Assembly: GCA_044238935.1 (NCBI GenBank)
Contig: JBIICI010000010.1
Location: 1-64,000 of the forward strand
Direction of reading: 5' to 3'
Origin: JBIICI01 sp044238935
Lineage (GTDB): Bacteria; Pseudomonadota; Alphaproteobacteria; Micavibrionales; Micavibrionaceae
DNA: 64,000 nucleotides
In this document: piece after piece, positions 1 through 7,693 of the stretch
Position numbering within the stretch: the stretch's first letter is position 1
Layout: every line of letters starts with the position of its first letter
The notes under the pieces: generated by a model
What the model saw: the letters and a program-made list of their open reading frames with translations, nothing else
Database searches by the model: none
What the model was told of the DNA's origin: nothing
Program-made: the position numbers and the translations under genes

Positions 1-110
1 GCTTCTCTAAACTCAAAGACTGGCGCCGCATCGCAACACGTTATGACCGATGTGCCCATACATTCCGTGCCGCAATCATTGTAGCCGTCATCGTTATATG
101 GTGGATTTAA
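1..110 (+). CDS. IS5-family transposase, C-terminal end (cut by window edge)
   Basis: Read from base 3, about 35 residues precede a TAA stop at 108-110. They contain KLKDWRRIATRYDRCAHTF, the conserved C-terminal signature of IS5/IS1031-type DDE transposases, followed by a hydrophobic tail (AAIIVAVIVIWWI). The 5' part lies outside the window, so the catalytic DDE residues cannot be judged. The gene points towards the DUF3987 gene, which is on the opposite strand, so the insertion sequence sits inside or at the internal side of the tRNA-Val integrative element. The family call is secure from the motif; the exact subgroup is not. Confidence 0.8.
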   Translation, partial: FSKLKDWRRIATRYDRCAHTFRAAIIVAVIVIWWI

Positions 111-123
111 TGAGTCCTGAGCC
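111..123 (+). repeat. Probable right terminal inverted repeat of the IS5-type element
   Basis: TGAGTCCTGAGCC begins one base after the transposase stop codon. It resembles the GGCTCAGGACYCA-type ends of alphaproteobacterial IS5 relatives, as I remember them. The left end is outside the window, so pairing cannot be verified. The bases TAG that follow could be part of a short target duplication. Confidence 0.4.
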
Positions 124-126
124 TAG

Positions 127-183
127 TGTCAAAACTGCCAAAACTGTCAAAAGTCTGAAATATCAACCCTTTTGGCAGTTTTG
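127..183. repeat. Iteron-like repeat cluster downstream of the DUF3987 gene
   Basis: Three head-to-tail 9-mers are visible: TGTCAAAAC (127-135), TGCCAAAAC (136-144) and TGTCAAAAG (145-153). A perfect 14-bp inverted pair, CAAAACTGCCAAAA at 130-143 and TTTTGGCAGTTTTG at 170-183, frames a 26-bp spacer, and a further CCTTTTGGCAC half-copy follows at 187. Short repeats beside a plasmid- or phage-type primase gene are typical of replication origins (iterons). The inverted pair could also act as a terminator for the minus-strand operon, but it lacks a clean T tract. Confidence 0.6.
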
Positions 184-196
184 AACCTTTTGGCAC

Positions 197-1735
197 TTAA
201 GAATTGCGCCATATTTTGGGGTTTACGAAATAATCTTTTCTTGGTCGTCCATTGGTGTTTAATCCATTGAGGTCAATTTTTATCCAGTGATACTGCACAA
301 GCTCCTCTATGGCTTCATCAATATCTTCATTTCCTAAATACTTAGATAGGCGTGCGTGTTTAATATTACGCACATTGATATGTTTTAGGTTTTCACGCTT
401 AATATATTTTGCAATAATACACGCATTGCGAATTGTTGGCGCAAGGGCTGCTTCCCTAAACGCATATTCTGCCATGGGATTAAAGTAAGTATTGATAATC
501 GATATGGCATAAAACAAGCTATCATGCGATATAGATTCAGGTAATGCGCTGGCATTTGATGCGGCGTATTTTATGATCTCAATGATTAAAGCCAATCGTA
601 AGGCACGCCCTTTATTTTTCCCAATATAGGATAGAAAATGACCATGGGCGGTTTGTTCCATCTCATAGACTTTGTTGTTAAAATCTTCCAAAAGTTTCTT
701 GGCACGTTCTTCCAAGGGGATGATATGGGGCTGTTCGTCATTTTTAATATCATAGAGCTTTTGAAATAAATCATGAATGATCTGATCATTGACCTTATGC
801 AAGGGGCGTTTGGGGGGAATGGGGTGCGGATAATAATAAAGCAAACGCGCACTCATGCCATCATCGGCATCGGATAAAATCGCCTCGACTAATCGATCAG
901 GTTGAATGCCCCCGATTATCGGAATAGATAGGCGATCAACTTCAATCGTTCCCTGTATGCCCAGCTTAACACGATCAACTTTATAGGGCTTCCCATTGTA
1001 GGACTCCAAATAAAACGCACGATCTGCACCGCCACCGCCTTTATACTGATTCATACTATTCAACCAGCCTGCCAATTCGTCACGGAATAAGACAATGCCC
1101 TTTGGATTTTTCGATAATAACGGGGCGATAATTTCTACCGTGGCATCATTGATAATCAGGCGGTTTTTGATAGGCATTTCAGGTTCAATCGCCAAAGGAG
1201 GTAATTGTGCAGGCAATGTTTTTTTACCACCTTTAACTGCTGTTGCGATCTGCTTTTCATGATCTTTGCGGTATTCTTTGGCAATCGATTTTAAATGCTC
1301 ATAATCCTGCATCTTTTGATCAAAATCAGGATTGATTTTGGTTTCAAGATCATAGAGTAAATCAAGCGCACCGCTGATAGCTGGCGTTTTACCGCTGGAC
1401 GGCAAGCCAACACAGCAACCCCATAATATCGCTGGCTCTATCCAACCGTCCCATGCTTCGATCTTTATGCTGTTACAGATCAAGCCGCTAACACAGGTCA
1501 ATAGCCCAGCAATCACATAATCCACAGGCGCGGATTTAGACTCAGCGGTTTTCACAACCCATTCTTCAACGGCAGGGGCAAAATAATCCACGGGAAATGG
1601 GTTTATATCTGCTTTAAATCCCTTTATAGGGCGCATATCAGGATCATCCCAATCATTCACATTCTGCGCCCTATCAATTTGATATTTAACGGCATCTAAG
1701 CCATTTTCTTTATGTATATCATTAAAATCACTCAT
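197..1735 (-). CDS. DUF3987 (YfjI-like) primase/helicase-type ATPase of a mobile element
   Basis: This 512-residue protein carries a P-loop GLPSSGKT (110-117) after a hydrophobic stretch, and an acidic FRDELAGW segment (218-224) in the Walker B position. That is the layout of DUF3987 proteins, which accompany Toprim primases in phage satellites and integrative elements and are thought to act in element replication. Its start overlaps the stop of the upstream Toprim gene by 4 bp (ATGA), which implies translational coupling. Together with the AlpA-like gene it forms a three-gene minus-strand replication operon. The DNA just past its stop codon holds iteron-like repeats. I see no truncation. Helicase activity is inferred from the family, not demonstrated. 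Confidence 0.75.
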   Translation of the reverse strand: MSDFNDIHKENGLDAVKYQIDRAQNVNDWDDPDMRPIKGFKADINPFPVDYFAPAVEEWVVKTAESKSAPVDYVIAGLLTCVSGLICNSIKIEAWDGWIEPAILWGCCVGLPSSGKTPAISGALDLLYDLETKINPDFDQKMQDYEHLKSIAKEYRKDHEKQIATAVKGGKKTLPAQLPPLAIEPEMPIKNRLIINDATVEIIAPLLSKNPKGIVLFRDELAGWLNSMNQYKGGGGADRAFYLESYNGKPYKVDRVKLGIQGTIEVDRLSIPIIGGIQPDRLVEAILSDADDGMSARLLYYYPHPIPPKRPLHKVNDQIIHDLFQKLYDIKNDEQPHIIPLEERAKKLLEDFNNKVYEMEQTAHGHFLSYIGKNKGRALRLALIIEIIKYAASNASALPESISHDSLFYAISIINTYFNPMAEYAFREAALAPTIRNACIIAKYIKRENLKHINVRNIKHARLSKYLGNEDIDEAIEELVQYHWIKIDLNGLNTNGRPRKDYFVNPKIWRNS

Positions 1736-2619
1736 GACGCACCCCCTGCAATAGCAAGTTTTGCACCGATCAGGCTGGCGATTTGTTTGGCTTTGTTTAA
1801 TCCGATATTGTTCACTGAATGGGTGTCATTATCGGCACAAATGATGATTTCCGCATGGGGATAGGTCTTTGAAATTATCTTTGCCACATTGACCATATTA
1901 TGAATATCGAATGCCACAATACAGGGCATCTTGGTTGCTTCATAAATACTTGCGCCTGTGGCGTACCCTTCCGCAATCCCGATTTTAGGCGTATCCTGTG
2001 ATAATGTCCCGATTGGGAAAAACATTCCTGCTTTGCGCCCATTTTTTAAAAAACGTTTTTGACCATCGGGCGCGATAAATTGCAGGCTATGAACAACATA
2101 ATGCTGATCTATCAAAGGAATAACCAGCGCGGATTTATAAACAGTTAATCCATAAGAATTAACCCCCTTTGTCAAAAGATATGGGTGACTATGCCCTGAG
2201 GGCAAAGCATTTTTATATAAAGATTGCGCTTTATCCTGTGTCTCTTTATACAGGCGATCCTGCTTCTCTTGTGCTTCTAATCTAGCTTGCTGGATTTTGG
2301 CATTTATAGATTTTTGTTGCGCAGGGCTTAATTTTTCACCATGACCGCAACTCCATTGATAGGATTGATTGGTTTTCCATGAGCCATAAGCACCTGCTAA
2401 AATGGGGTCATCATACAACACATACCATCCGTTTTTAGAACCCTTACCATCGCCCTCTATGTAAACGCGCTGGATTTGACCATCGGCAATAATGGGGGTT
2501 TGAATCACAAAACCCTTGGCGATTAGCTCTTGCCTAAAGTCATCGATTTTGTTATTATTGGGTGTGTATTTATTAAAGGGCTGGCGTTGATGCGCTGGTC
2601 TTTTTTCTTGTGTAATCAT
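1732..2619 (-). CDS. Toprim-domain primase-like protein
   Basis: This 295-residue protein has a C-terminal Toprim fold: the acidic IAEGYATGAS motif (catalytic-type Glu217) and the CADNDTHS motif (Asp263, Asp265), the metal-binding residues of DnaG-type primases. The N-terminal half is a charged region with a WSCGHGEKLSP segment, but no complete zinc finger, so it is probably the stripped-down form seen in plasmid and phage-satellite primases. The gene starts 3 bp after the AlpA-like gene ends and overlaps the DUF3987 gene by 4 bp. The paired Toprim and DUF3987 proteins probably form the split primase-helicase of the element. RNA-primer synthesis is inferred from the family. Confidence 0.8.
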   Translation of the reverse strand: MITQEKRPAHQRQPFNKYTPNNNKIDDFRQELIAKGFVIQTPIIADGQIQRVYIEGDGKGSKNGWYVLYDDPILAGAYGSWKTNQSYQWSCGHGEKLSPAQQKSINAKIQQARLEAQEKQDRLYKETQDKAQSLYKNALPSGHSHPYLLTKGVNSYGLTVYKSALVIPLIDQHYVVHSLQFIAPDGQKRFLKNGRKAGMFFPIGTLSQDTPKIGIAEGYATGASIYEATKMPCIVAFDIHNMVNVAKIISKTYPHAEIIICADNDTHSVNNIGLNKAKQIASLIGAKLAIAGGAS

Positions 2620-2622
2620 TGC

Positions 2623-2817
2623 TTAGCCCTCCAATTCTTTGGATGGATAGGGCGCAAGGGATTTCAGAAAATCATTAAGATCAGATTCCAAAATTATTGT
2701 CCTTGCCCCGATTTTACGCGCTTTTAAATTCCCTGTTTTGATGAGTTGATAGATTTTTGTGCGCCCCAGCCCAATATGGCTGCACGCTTGGTTGATTGAG
2801 AAAGTGGTGTGTTGCAT
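2623..2817 (-). CDS. AlpA/excisionase-type small HTH DNA-binding protein
   Basis: This 64-residue protein contains a MerR-like winged HTH: FSINQACSHIGLGRTKIYQLI (residues 7-27), then KTGNLKARKIGARTIILESDLNDFL. This is the layout of the helix_turn_helix_17/AlpA/Xis families, in which short proteins activate integrase genes or act as recombination directionality factors in P4-like elements. It is the first gene of the operon with the Toprim and DUF3987 genes (3-bp spacing) and lies downstream of the integrase pair. It may control excision, replication-gene expression or both; the sequence does not decide. Confidence 0.75.
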   Translation of the reverse strand: MQHTTFSINQACSHIGLGRTKIYQLIKTGNLKARKIGARTIILESDLNDFLKSLAPYPSKELEG

Positions 2818-2926
2818 AAATAAATCTCCTTATGGGTTAAACATAAGGAAAAGGTACTTGGGGATTCGTTCGCATTCAAAAAGAATTTTTCCAAAAACAA
2901 CAAATCCGAAATATAAGTCGTCAAAT

Positions 2927-3739
2927 TTATTTTTTTGATTTCGGTTTTAAAGTGAATCTGTCTAGATTTTGAGTGCTTAACCTAATATTATCAGGTGTGA
3001 ATTCGCCAAGATCAGGGCGAATCTTATTTAATAGCCTTGCTGTTAACGCATGATTTGATCTGCGATAGCCATAGCTATAATCTATAAAAAGATCAAAGCT
3101 ACGAATAAAATAAGTACGTTCACGCATTGTCTCATCCCCCGTCTTACGAGGGGAATTCATATGGGTTAACAAATCAACCTCACTGATCTTTGTTTTCAGT
3201 GCTTCAAAAAAAAATTGAGGATTACAAGCAATTGCAGGATGATAAAGTCCCGCAATGGAATTATCTGCAGGTTGACCATAGTTTAAATGGTTGAATTTTT
3301 GAAATATATCACCCATTAGACGCAGAAGCCCAAGCTCAACATAAACGTCAACGCTGTTATCTGACTTGATCAGCTCAAGAATGCCTTCTAAATGTTGATC
3401 AATTTTCTTAAGCCGCTTGTCACGCTCATTTATAGTAATTGATGGTTGTAGTGAATATCCAATGAAATATCCCCTAAAAATTCCTATCATCATATCGCAA
3501 TCTGGATCAAACTTTATTCGATTATCCCATATTTCCTTAAGCTCTGGGTCAGTACAAAATATTTCAATTGCTTTGTAACTAATTTCTCTAAATTCGTTAA
3601 AGACTCCTTTCCGTTGCTCTTCGGTAAGCTTTCTGTAAAGACTTCTATAACTTTCAAGGGCACAATCAGCTGCATCTTTTGGTATCCAAGCAGCTGGTTG
3701 AAAGCGTTCTTTATACAATTTTTCATTATCCAGAGTCAT
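2927..3739 (-). CDS. Unrecognised protein coupled to the integrase
   Basis: This 270-residue, soluble-looking protein has no signal peptide or membrane segment and no motif I recognise. It is mainly charged and helical, with a basic C-terminus (LKPKSKK). Its start codon abuts the integrase stop codon with no spacing, so the two are almost certainly cotranscribed and translationally coupled. That makes it an element gene and not backbone. A role in integration control, incompatibility or defence is possible but is pure inference. A more sensitive profile comparison would be needed to name it. Confidence 0.6.
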   Translation of the reverse strand: MTLDNEKLYKERFQPAAWIPKDAADCALESYRSLYRKLTEEQRKGVFNEFREISYKAIEIFCTDPELKEIWDNRIKFDPDCDMMIGIFRGYFIGYSLQPSITINERDKRLKKIDQHLEGILELIKSDNSVDVYVELGLLRLMGDIFQKFNHLNYGQPADNSIAGLYHPAIACNPQFFFEALKTKISEVDLLTHMNSPRKTGDETMRERTYFIRSFDLFIDYSYGYRRSNHALTARLLNKIRPDLGEFTPDNIRLSTQNLDRFTLKPKSKK

Positions 3740-4945
3740 TCACCTCATCCCATCCACAAAATCAGCCCAATCCTGCATCATCTTTACCCTATCATCAATA
3801 AATTGCGTACGGTCATAGGCTTCGCCCAATGGATTTTTGGTTTTATGGGCAAGCTGTTTTTCTATGATTTCGCTGTCATATCTTAATTGCTCCCTGATTG
3901 TTGTTCGGGCTAAGGCTCTAAAACCATGGGCAACCATATCTGTGCCGTATCCCAAACGCTTTATGGCTTTATTGACTGTGCCATCGCTCATGGGTTTACG
4001 GGGGTGGATTTGAGAGGGGAACACATAGGGCGTGTTAAAGATTTTTGTTTCTTCATATTGGGCTTTTAATATGTCTATGACTTGATCGCATAGGGGGACG
4101 ATATGATCTTTGCCCATTTTCATAAATTGCGCTGGGATTGTCCATTTACGCGCTTTAAAATCAATATGATCCCATTGGGCTGTTCTGATCTCAACGGGGC
4201 GGCAAAATGTGTATAGAGAAAGCCATACAGCACGCCTTGTGCGTTCAAATAAGCGTGCCTCATTGCGTTCTAAGGCTTTTATGAATTCTGGCAAGGCTTT
4301 ATAGTCAATCGTTCTGAAATGATCTGTTTTGGTTGTTTTCAATGCACCCTTTAAATGTTCCGCTGGGTTGTTGTTACATTTTCCTGTTTGGATGCCATAT
4401 CGAAACACTTGACCGCATATTTGACGGGTGCGCCCTGCTATGTCCAGTGATCCTCTTTTTTCAATACGCCTTAGGCAGCTATCCAGCAAATCTGGGGCTG
4501 TAATATCCTTAATGGGGCGATTGCCTATATAGGGAAATACATTCAATTCCAAGCCTTTTTGGCTCTTCTTATAATAATTATCTGACCAGCTATCTTTTTT
4601 ATGTTCCAACCACTCCAGCGCAATGGCTTTGAATGTGGTTTCAGCGTTTCTAATCGATTCACGCCGTCCATCTCTTTTAAAGTCTGAGGGATCAATACCA
4701 TCATGTAATAGTTTTTTGGCATCTTCACGGGCATTGCGTGCGTCCAATAAGCTAACCACGGGATAAACCCCGATTGATAATCGCTTCTCTTTATTTAAAA
4801 AACGATACTTCATACGCCATAATTTTGACCCTTGTGGCGTGATTTCTAAATATAGTCCGCCGCCATCAGCCATCTTATACGGCTTTTCTTTTGGTTGTGC
4901 GAATTGAATCATTTTATTGTTTAATTTCATGAATGCCCCCAGCAT
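3740..4945 (-). CDS. P4-type tyrosine recombinase (integrase)
   Basis: This 401-residue protein has an N-terminal arm-binding domain (DUF4102-like, about 10-95: KMADGGGLYLEI...KLWRMKYRF...LSIGVYP), a SAM-like core-binding domain (about 104-200) and a C-terminal catalytic domain. The visible catalytic residues are Arg249 (in FCRPVEIR), Lys277 or Lys279, His340 and Arg343 (in AHGFRALART), His367 (in LAHKT) and Tyr377. All are present, so it should be active. It lies directly beside a tRNA-Val gene with its start facing the tRNA 3' end, the usual P4-integrase arrangement at attL. A second ATG at codon 6 (position 4930) is an alternative start. It is coupled to the downstream 270-residue gene. 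Confidence 0.92.
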   Translation of the reverse strand: MLGAFMKLNNKMIQFAQPKEKPYKMADGGGLYLEITPQGSKLWRMKYRFLNKEKRLSIGVYPVVSLLDARNAREDAKKLLHDGIDPSDFKRDGRRESIRNAETTFKAIALEWLEHKKDSWSDNYYKKSQKGLELNVFPYIGNRPIKDITAPDLLDSCLRRIEKRGSLDIAGRTRQICGQVFRYGIQTGKCNNNPAEHLKGALKTTKTDHFRTIDYKALPEFIKALERNEARLFERTRRAVWLSLYTFCRPVEIRTAQWDHIDFKARKWTIPAQFMKMGKDHIVPLCDQVIDILKAQYEETKIFNTPYVFPSQIHPRKPMSDGTVNKAIKRLGYGTDMVAHGFRALARTTIREQLRYDSEIIEKQLAHKTKNPLGEAYDRTQFIDDRVKMMQDWADFVDGMR

Positions 4946-4993
4946 TTTTAAGATGCCCCCAAAAATGCCCCTTTTTTATTGTGAATACCCCCA
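4933..4993. repeat. Short direct repeats at the integrase start, candidate arm-type sites
   Basis: ATGCCCCCA occurs at 4933-4941 and 4953-4961, ATGCCCC at 4965-4971 and ATACCCCCA at 4985-4993. All are in the same orientation at roughly 12-20 bp spacing, between the tRNA-Val 3' end and the integrase start. Tyrosine integrases of this class bind tandem arm sites in this position. The sites overlap the likely integrase promoter, so autoregulation is possible. Function is inferred from position and repetition only. Confidence 0.45.
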
Positions 4994-5097
4994 ATCAAGG
5001 GCGAATAAAGACAAGCAAAAGAGAATAGTTTAAGGTTGTAAACGCAAGTATAGCGTGGCTTTGTGCGAATATCAATGGCTATGTGAGAATAGGAAAA

Positions 5098-5172
5098 TGG
5101 TGGGCGGTACTGGGATCGAACCAGTGACCCCTTGCGTGTCGAGCAAGTGCTCTACCCCTGAGCTAACCGCCC
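5098..5172 (-). tRNA. tRNA-Val(GAC), integration target
   Basis: The reverse complement folds into a complete cloverleaf: acceptor GGGCGGT/ACCGCCC, D arm GCTC-AGGGGTA-GAGC, anticodon stem CTTGC/GCAAG with loop TCGACAC (anticodon GAC), variable GGGTC, and T arm ACTGG-TTCGATC-CCAGT. A73 and an encoded CCA (5098-5100) follow. Position 33 reads C instead of the near-universal U, and position 38 is also C. The 3' end faces the integrase gene, as expected for an attachment site within a tRNA. The gene lies 28 bp downstream of rluD in the same orientation. Confidence 0.93.
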
Positions 5173-5199
5173 TTCTTTTGATTCAAGAAGTGTTGGTAA

Positions 5200-6183
5200 T
5201 TAAGCAGAATTTTTTAGGGAATGCAAGAGGTTTTTCATGTCATCTGGATAATCACTCTCAAAATGCATCATTTCATCCGTGATCGGGTGGATAAAGCCGA
5301 TTTCCTTGGCGTGCAGGGCTTGGCGGGTCATGCCGTAATGGGGTAGCACAGGATCAGGGGCGTGTTTTTGGAGCTTTTTATGCAGGCTCTCAGGGATTGT
5401 ATAGAGTGGATCGCCCAATAAAGCATGGCCGATAAATTCCATGTGCACACGAATCTGATGCGTGCGGCCTGTTTGCAGCTTACATTCGACCAATGCCAAC
5501 TGAAAATCCTCATAAAAATCAAGTGTGCGGTAAAATGTCACGGCATCGCGTGCGTCAGGGTCATAGGGCAGCACGGCCATTTTGGTACGGTTTTTGGGGT
5601 GACGCCCCAGTTTTTGATCGATAAATCCCACAGGCGGCACAGGGGATTGCCACACAAGGGCGTGATATAATCGGAACAAAGATCGGTCTGCCAATTGCTC
5701 AGAAAGCCCCTGATGCGCCGCATCGTGCTTGGCAACGACCATCAATCCTGTTGTGTCTTTATCCAGCCGATGCACAATACCCGGACGTTTTACGCCCCCA
5801 ATACCAGATAGGCTATCGCCGCAATGATGCAGCAGCGCATTGACCAAAGTCTGATCAGGATTCCCTGCGCCCGGATGCACCACTAAACCCGCTTGTTTGT
5901 TGATAACCAACAGATCATCATCCTCATACACAATATCCAAATCAATGGATTGTGGAGCTGGGATTGCCTCTTGAGGGGGGGGGAGGATTACACAGATTGA
6001 TTGTCCATTTTTGACTTTTAACGATGATGTTGTCGTGATGGCGTGATTAACAAAGACTTGGCCGTCTTTGATCAAGGATTGCACCCGTGATCGCGAAAGA
6101 GAGGGGATGGAATCCGATATATATTGATCCAGCCGTGTGATGGGCGCAACATTTTCAACAATCAATTCATATTTATCCGTCAT
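5200..6183 (-). CDS. rluD: 23S rRNA pseudouridine synthase, RluD type
   Basis: This 327-residue protein has an N-terminal S4 RNA-binding domain (about 16-75: RLDQYISDSIPSLSRSRVQSLI) and an RluA-family catalytic domain. The signature HRLDKDTTG (138-146) carries the catalytic aspartate Asp141. RluD isomerises U1911, U1915 and U1917 in helix 69 of 23S rRNA, which stabilises the intersubunit bridge. Length and motif order fit RluD better than RluC. The gene is the first backbone gene beyond the integrated element and is followed by tRNA-Val. The symbol rests on family resemblance; a paralogous RluA-family specificity is the main alternative. Confidence 0.88.
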   Translation of the reverse strand: MTDKYELIVENVAPITRLDQYISDSIPSLSRSRVQSLIKDGQVFVNHAITTTSSLKVKNGQSICVILPPPQEAIPAPQSIDLDIVYEDDDLLVINKQAGLVVHPGAGNPDQTLVNALLHHCGDSLSGIGGVKRPGIVHRLDKDTTGLMVVAKHDAAHQGLSEQLADRSLFRLYHALVWQSPVPPVGFIDQKLGRHPKNRTKMAVLPYDPDARDAVTFYRTLDFYEDFQLALVECKLQTGRTHQIRVHMEFIGHALLGDPLYTIPESLHKKLQKHAPDPVLPHYGMTRQALHAKEIGFIHPITDEMMHFESDYPDDMKNLLHSLKNSA

Positions 6184-6225
6184 TTAGCGGAATATATAGA
6201 CAAAATTTGAATATATCCAGAATTA

Positions 6226-7617
6226 TTATTCTGGAATACAGCTATTTTTATAGGGGGTCAATGGATCTAATAACAACGCCCACCCCTCATACGCAATGAT
6301 GGGGGCAGTTGTTTTCTTGCTGATGGATTGATAAAAACCTGTTAGAATATATTGAGATATGCCCTGTTTTGCCCGTGTTAGGCTAGTTCCAAAGGCATTA
6401 ATGCCCGATGTTTGGGATTGGTCGGAAAGTAAAGAGCCATTCGATGTAAGGGTCAAAAGACGCACATGATGGGTTAAAACTTGCCCCCCTTTATTGATGA
6501 TTTTGTAATGATCTTTTTCCTCAATATTATGGGGTATAGCCTGCGCCGCGATGATAAGACGTCCATCTTTTTCAACTGCTTGATCAATATAACGAAGGTG
6601 ATAATCTTTTGTATCAAAAAACCGTTGCCATAAAACAGAGCCAGAAAGATCAATCTTCATTATCGACAGACCTGTTAAATCTTTTTTTGATGAGGGATCA
6701 GCATCACCAACCACAAATAAATTTTCACCGATTTGTTGAGTCGCACTTAATCTAAAGTCACGCCCTCGTACAAAAGAACGCTGCCATTCAACAATTCCCT
6801 CTTTATCAATTTTAATAAGAAGCGCCGCTTTTGTGCTTTTTTCTGTGAGTGTTCCCAATAATATAAAATGATCATCTTGTATTTTATGGATTGATGTTAT
6901 TGTATTTTCTTGCCCTGAGCTATAGGAACGCTTCCATAAAAATGCGTTTTGGGGGATATTGTAAACAGATAAAAATCCTGCGCTCTTTCTTGTTTGATTT
7001 TCAATTTCATTGCCCGTCAGATAAATATATTGACCCTCAGGTGAAAGCCAGAAATCAGATAAAGCCTCGCCCTTATGCGTGAGGCTGTTTGTAAAAATAG
7101 GCTGTATCGTTAATGCATTATCATCGATTTTATATAATGTATAAATAACCCCCTGCCCTAAATCTTTCTTTTTGAAAACATATCCCTGCTCCTTTCCATT
7201 GATCACAAAGGATGTGTATTTCAAAATTGTTTCATCGGCGCTTAAGGGGATTTTTTTATCAATATAAATACGCCCCCGCGGGTTTATCTTGCCTAAATAC
7301 AGCGCCTGTTCGCCATTTGGTGATTGTAACAAACCATAAGTGACATATTCTTTACCAGTCATAGCATGGGTGTGCTGCAACCTCAGGGCATGATCCTTAA
7401 TTTCATGGCGCAGCTGTAATTTATAATTCCCTTTAAACGCAGGTAAATGCAAACGGGTGATTTTTGTTCCCTTAAAAAAACAATCCTCAATAATCGGATC
7501 AGGCGCCGTCACGGTTTTAGAATTTTCTTTTTCTGCAGCGTGAAGTGTTGCAGGGATCAAAAAACATGCTATGATCAGCAAAAAACGAATAAGAAATTGT
7601 GTCATATCGTCAATCAT
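6226..7617 (-). CDS. Secreted beta-propeller-like protein of unknown function
   Basis: This 463-residue protein starts with a signal peptide (hydrophobic residues 8-24, Ala-X-Ala-like cleavage near 27). Its mature part contains regularly spaced blocks ending in a WKR/WQR motif: LWKRSYSSG (Trp228), EWQRSFVRG (Trp278) and LWQRFFDTK (Trp330). Each is preceded by an LLIKID/IMKIDLSG-type strand, at about 50-residue spacing. This is the look of blades in PQQ- or Kelch-like propellers. It probably lies in the periplasm or outer envelope. The alternative start ATG at codon 5 (position 7605) fits the signal peptide better. There is no catalytic motif, and rluD follows 42 bp downstream. Confidence 0.6.
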   Translation of the reverse strand: MIDDMTQFLIRFLLIIACFLIPATLHAAEKENSKTVTAPDPIIEDCFFKGTKITRLHLPAFKGNYKLQLRHEIKDHALRLQHTHAMTGKEYVTYGLLQSPNGEQALYLGKINPRGRIYIDKKIPLSADETILKYTSFVINGKEQGYVFKKKDLGQGVIYTLYKIDDNALTIQPIFTNSLTHKGEALSDFWLSPEGQYIYLTGNEIENQTRKSAGFLSVYNIPQNAFLWKRSYSSGQENTITSIHKIQDDHFILLGTLTEKSTKAALLIKIDKEGIVEWQRSFVRGRDFRLSATQQIGENLFVVGDADPSSKKDLTGLSIMKIDLSGSVLWQRFFDTKDYHLRYIDQAVEKDGRLIIAAQAIPHNIEEKDHYKIINKGGQVLTHHVRLLTLTSNGSLLSDQSQTSGINAFGTSLTRAKQGISQYILTGFYQSISKKTTAPIIAYEGWALLLDPLTPYKNSCIPE

Positions 7618-7693
7618 ATCAGAAGATTATAAGTGTGGAAATGGCAAAATCGATCCATATATTATATTGCAATAAAAAAGGAAAAACCCGTTA

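Noticed and set aside
2724..2924. 66-residue minus-strand ORF overlapping the AlpA-like gene in another frame
   Set aside because: It overlaps a recognisable HTH gene in a different frame and has no motif of its own.
5055..5282. 75-residue plus-strand ORF through the tRNA-Val region
   Set aside because: It is the antisense reading of the tRNA-Val gene, a well-known artefact, and it overlaps the end of rluD.
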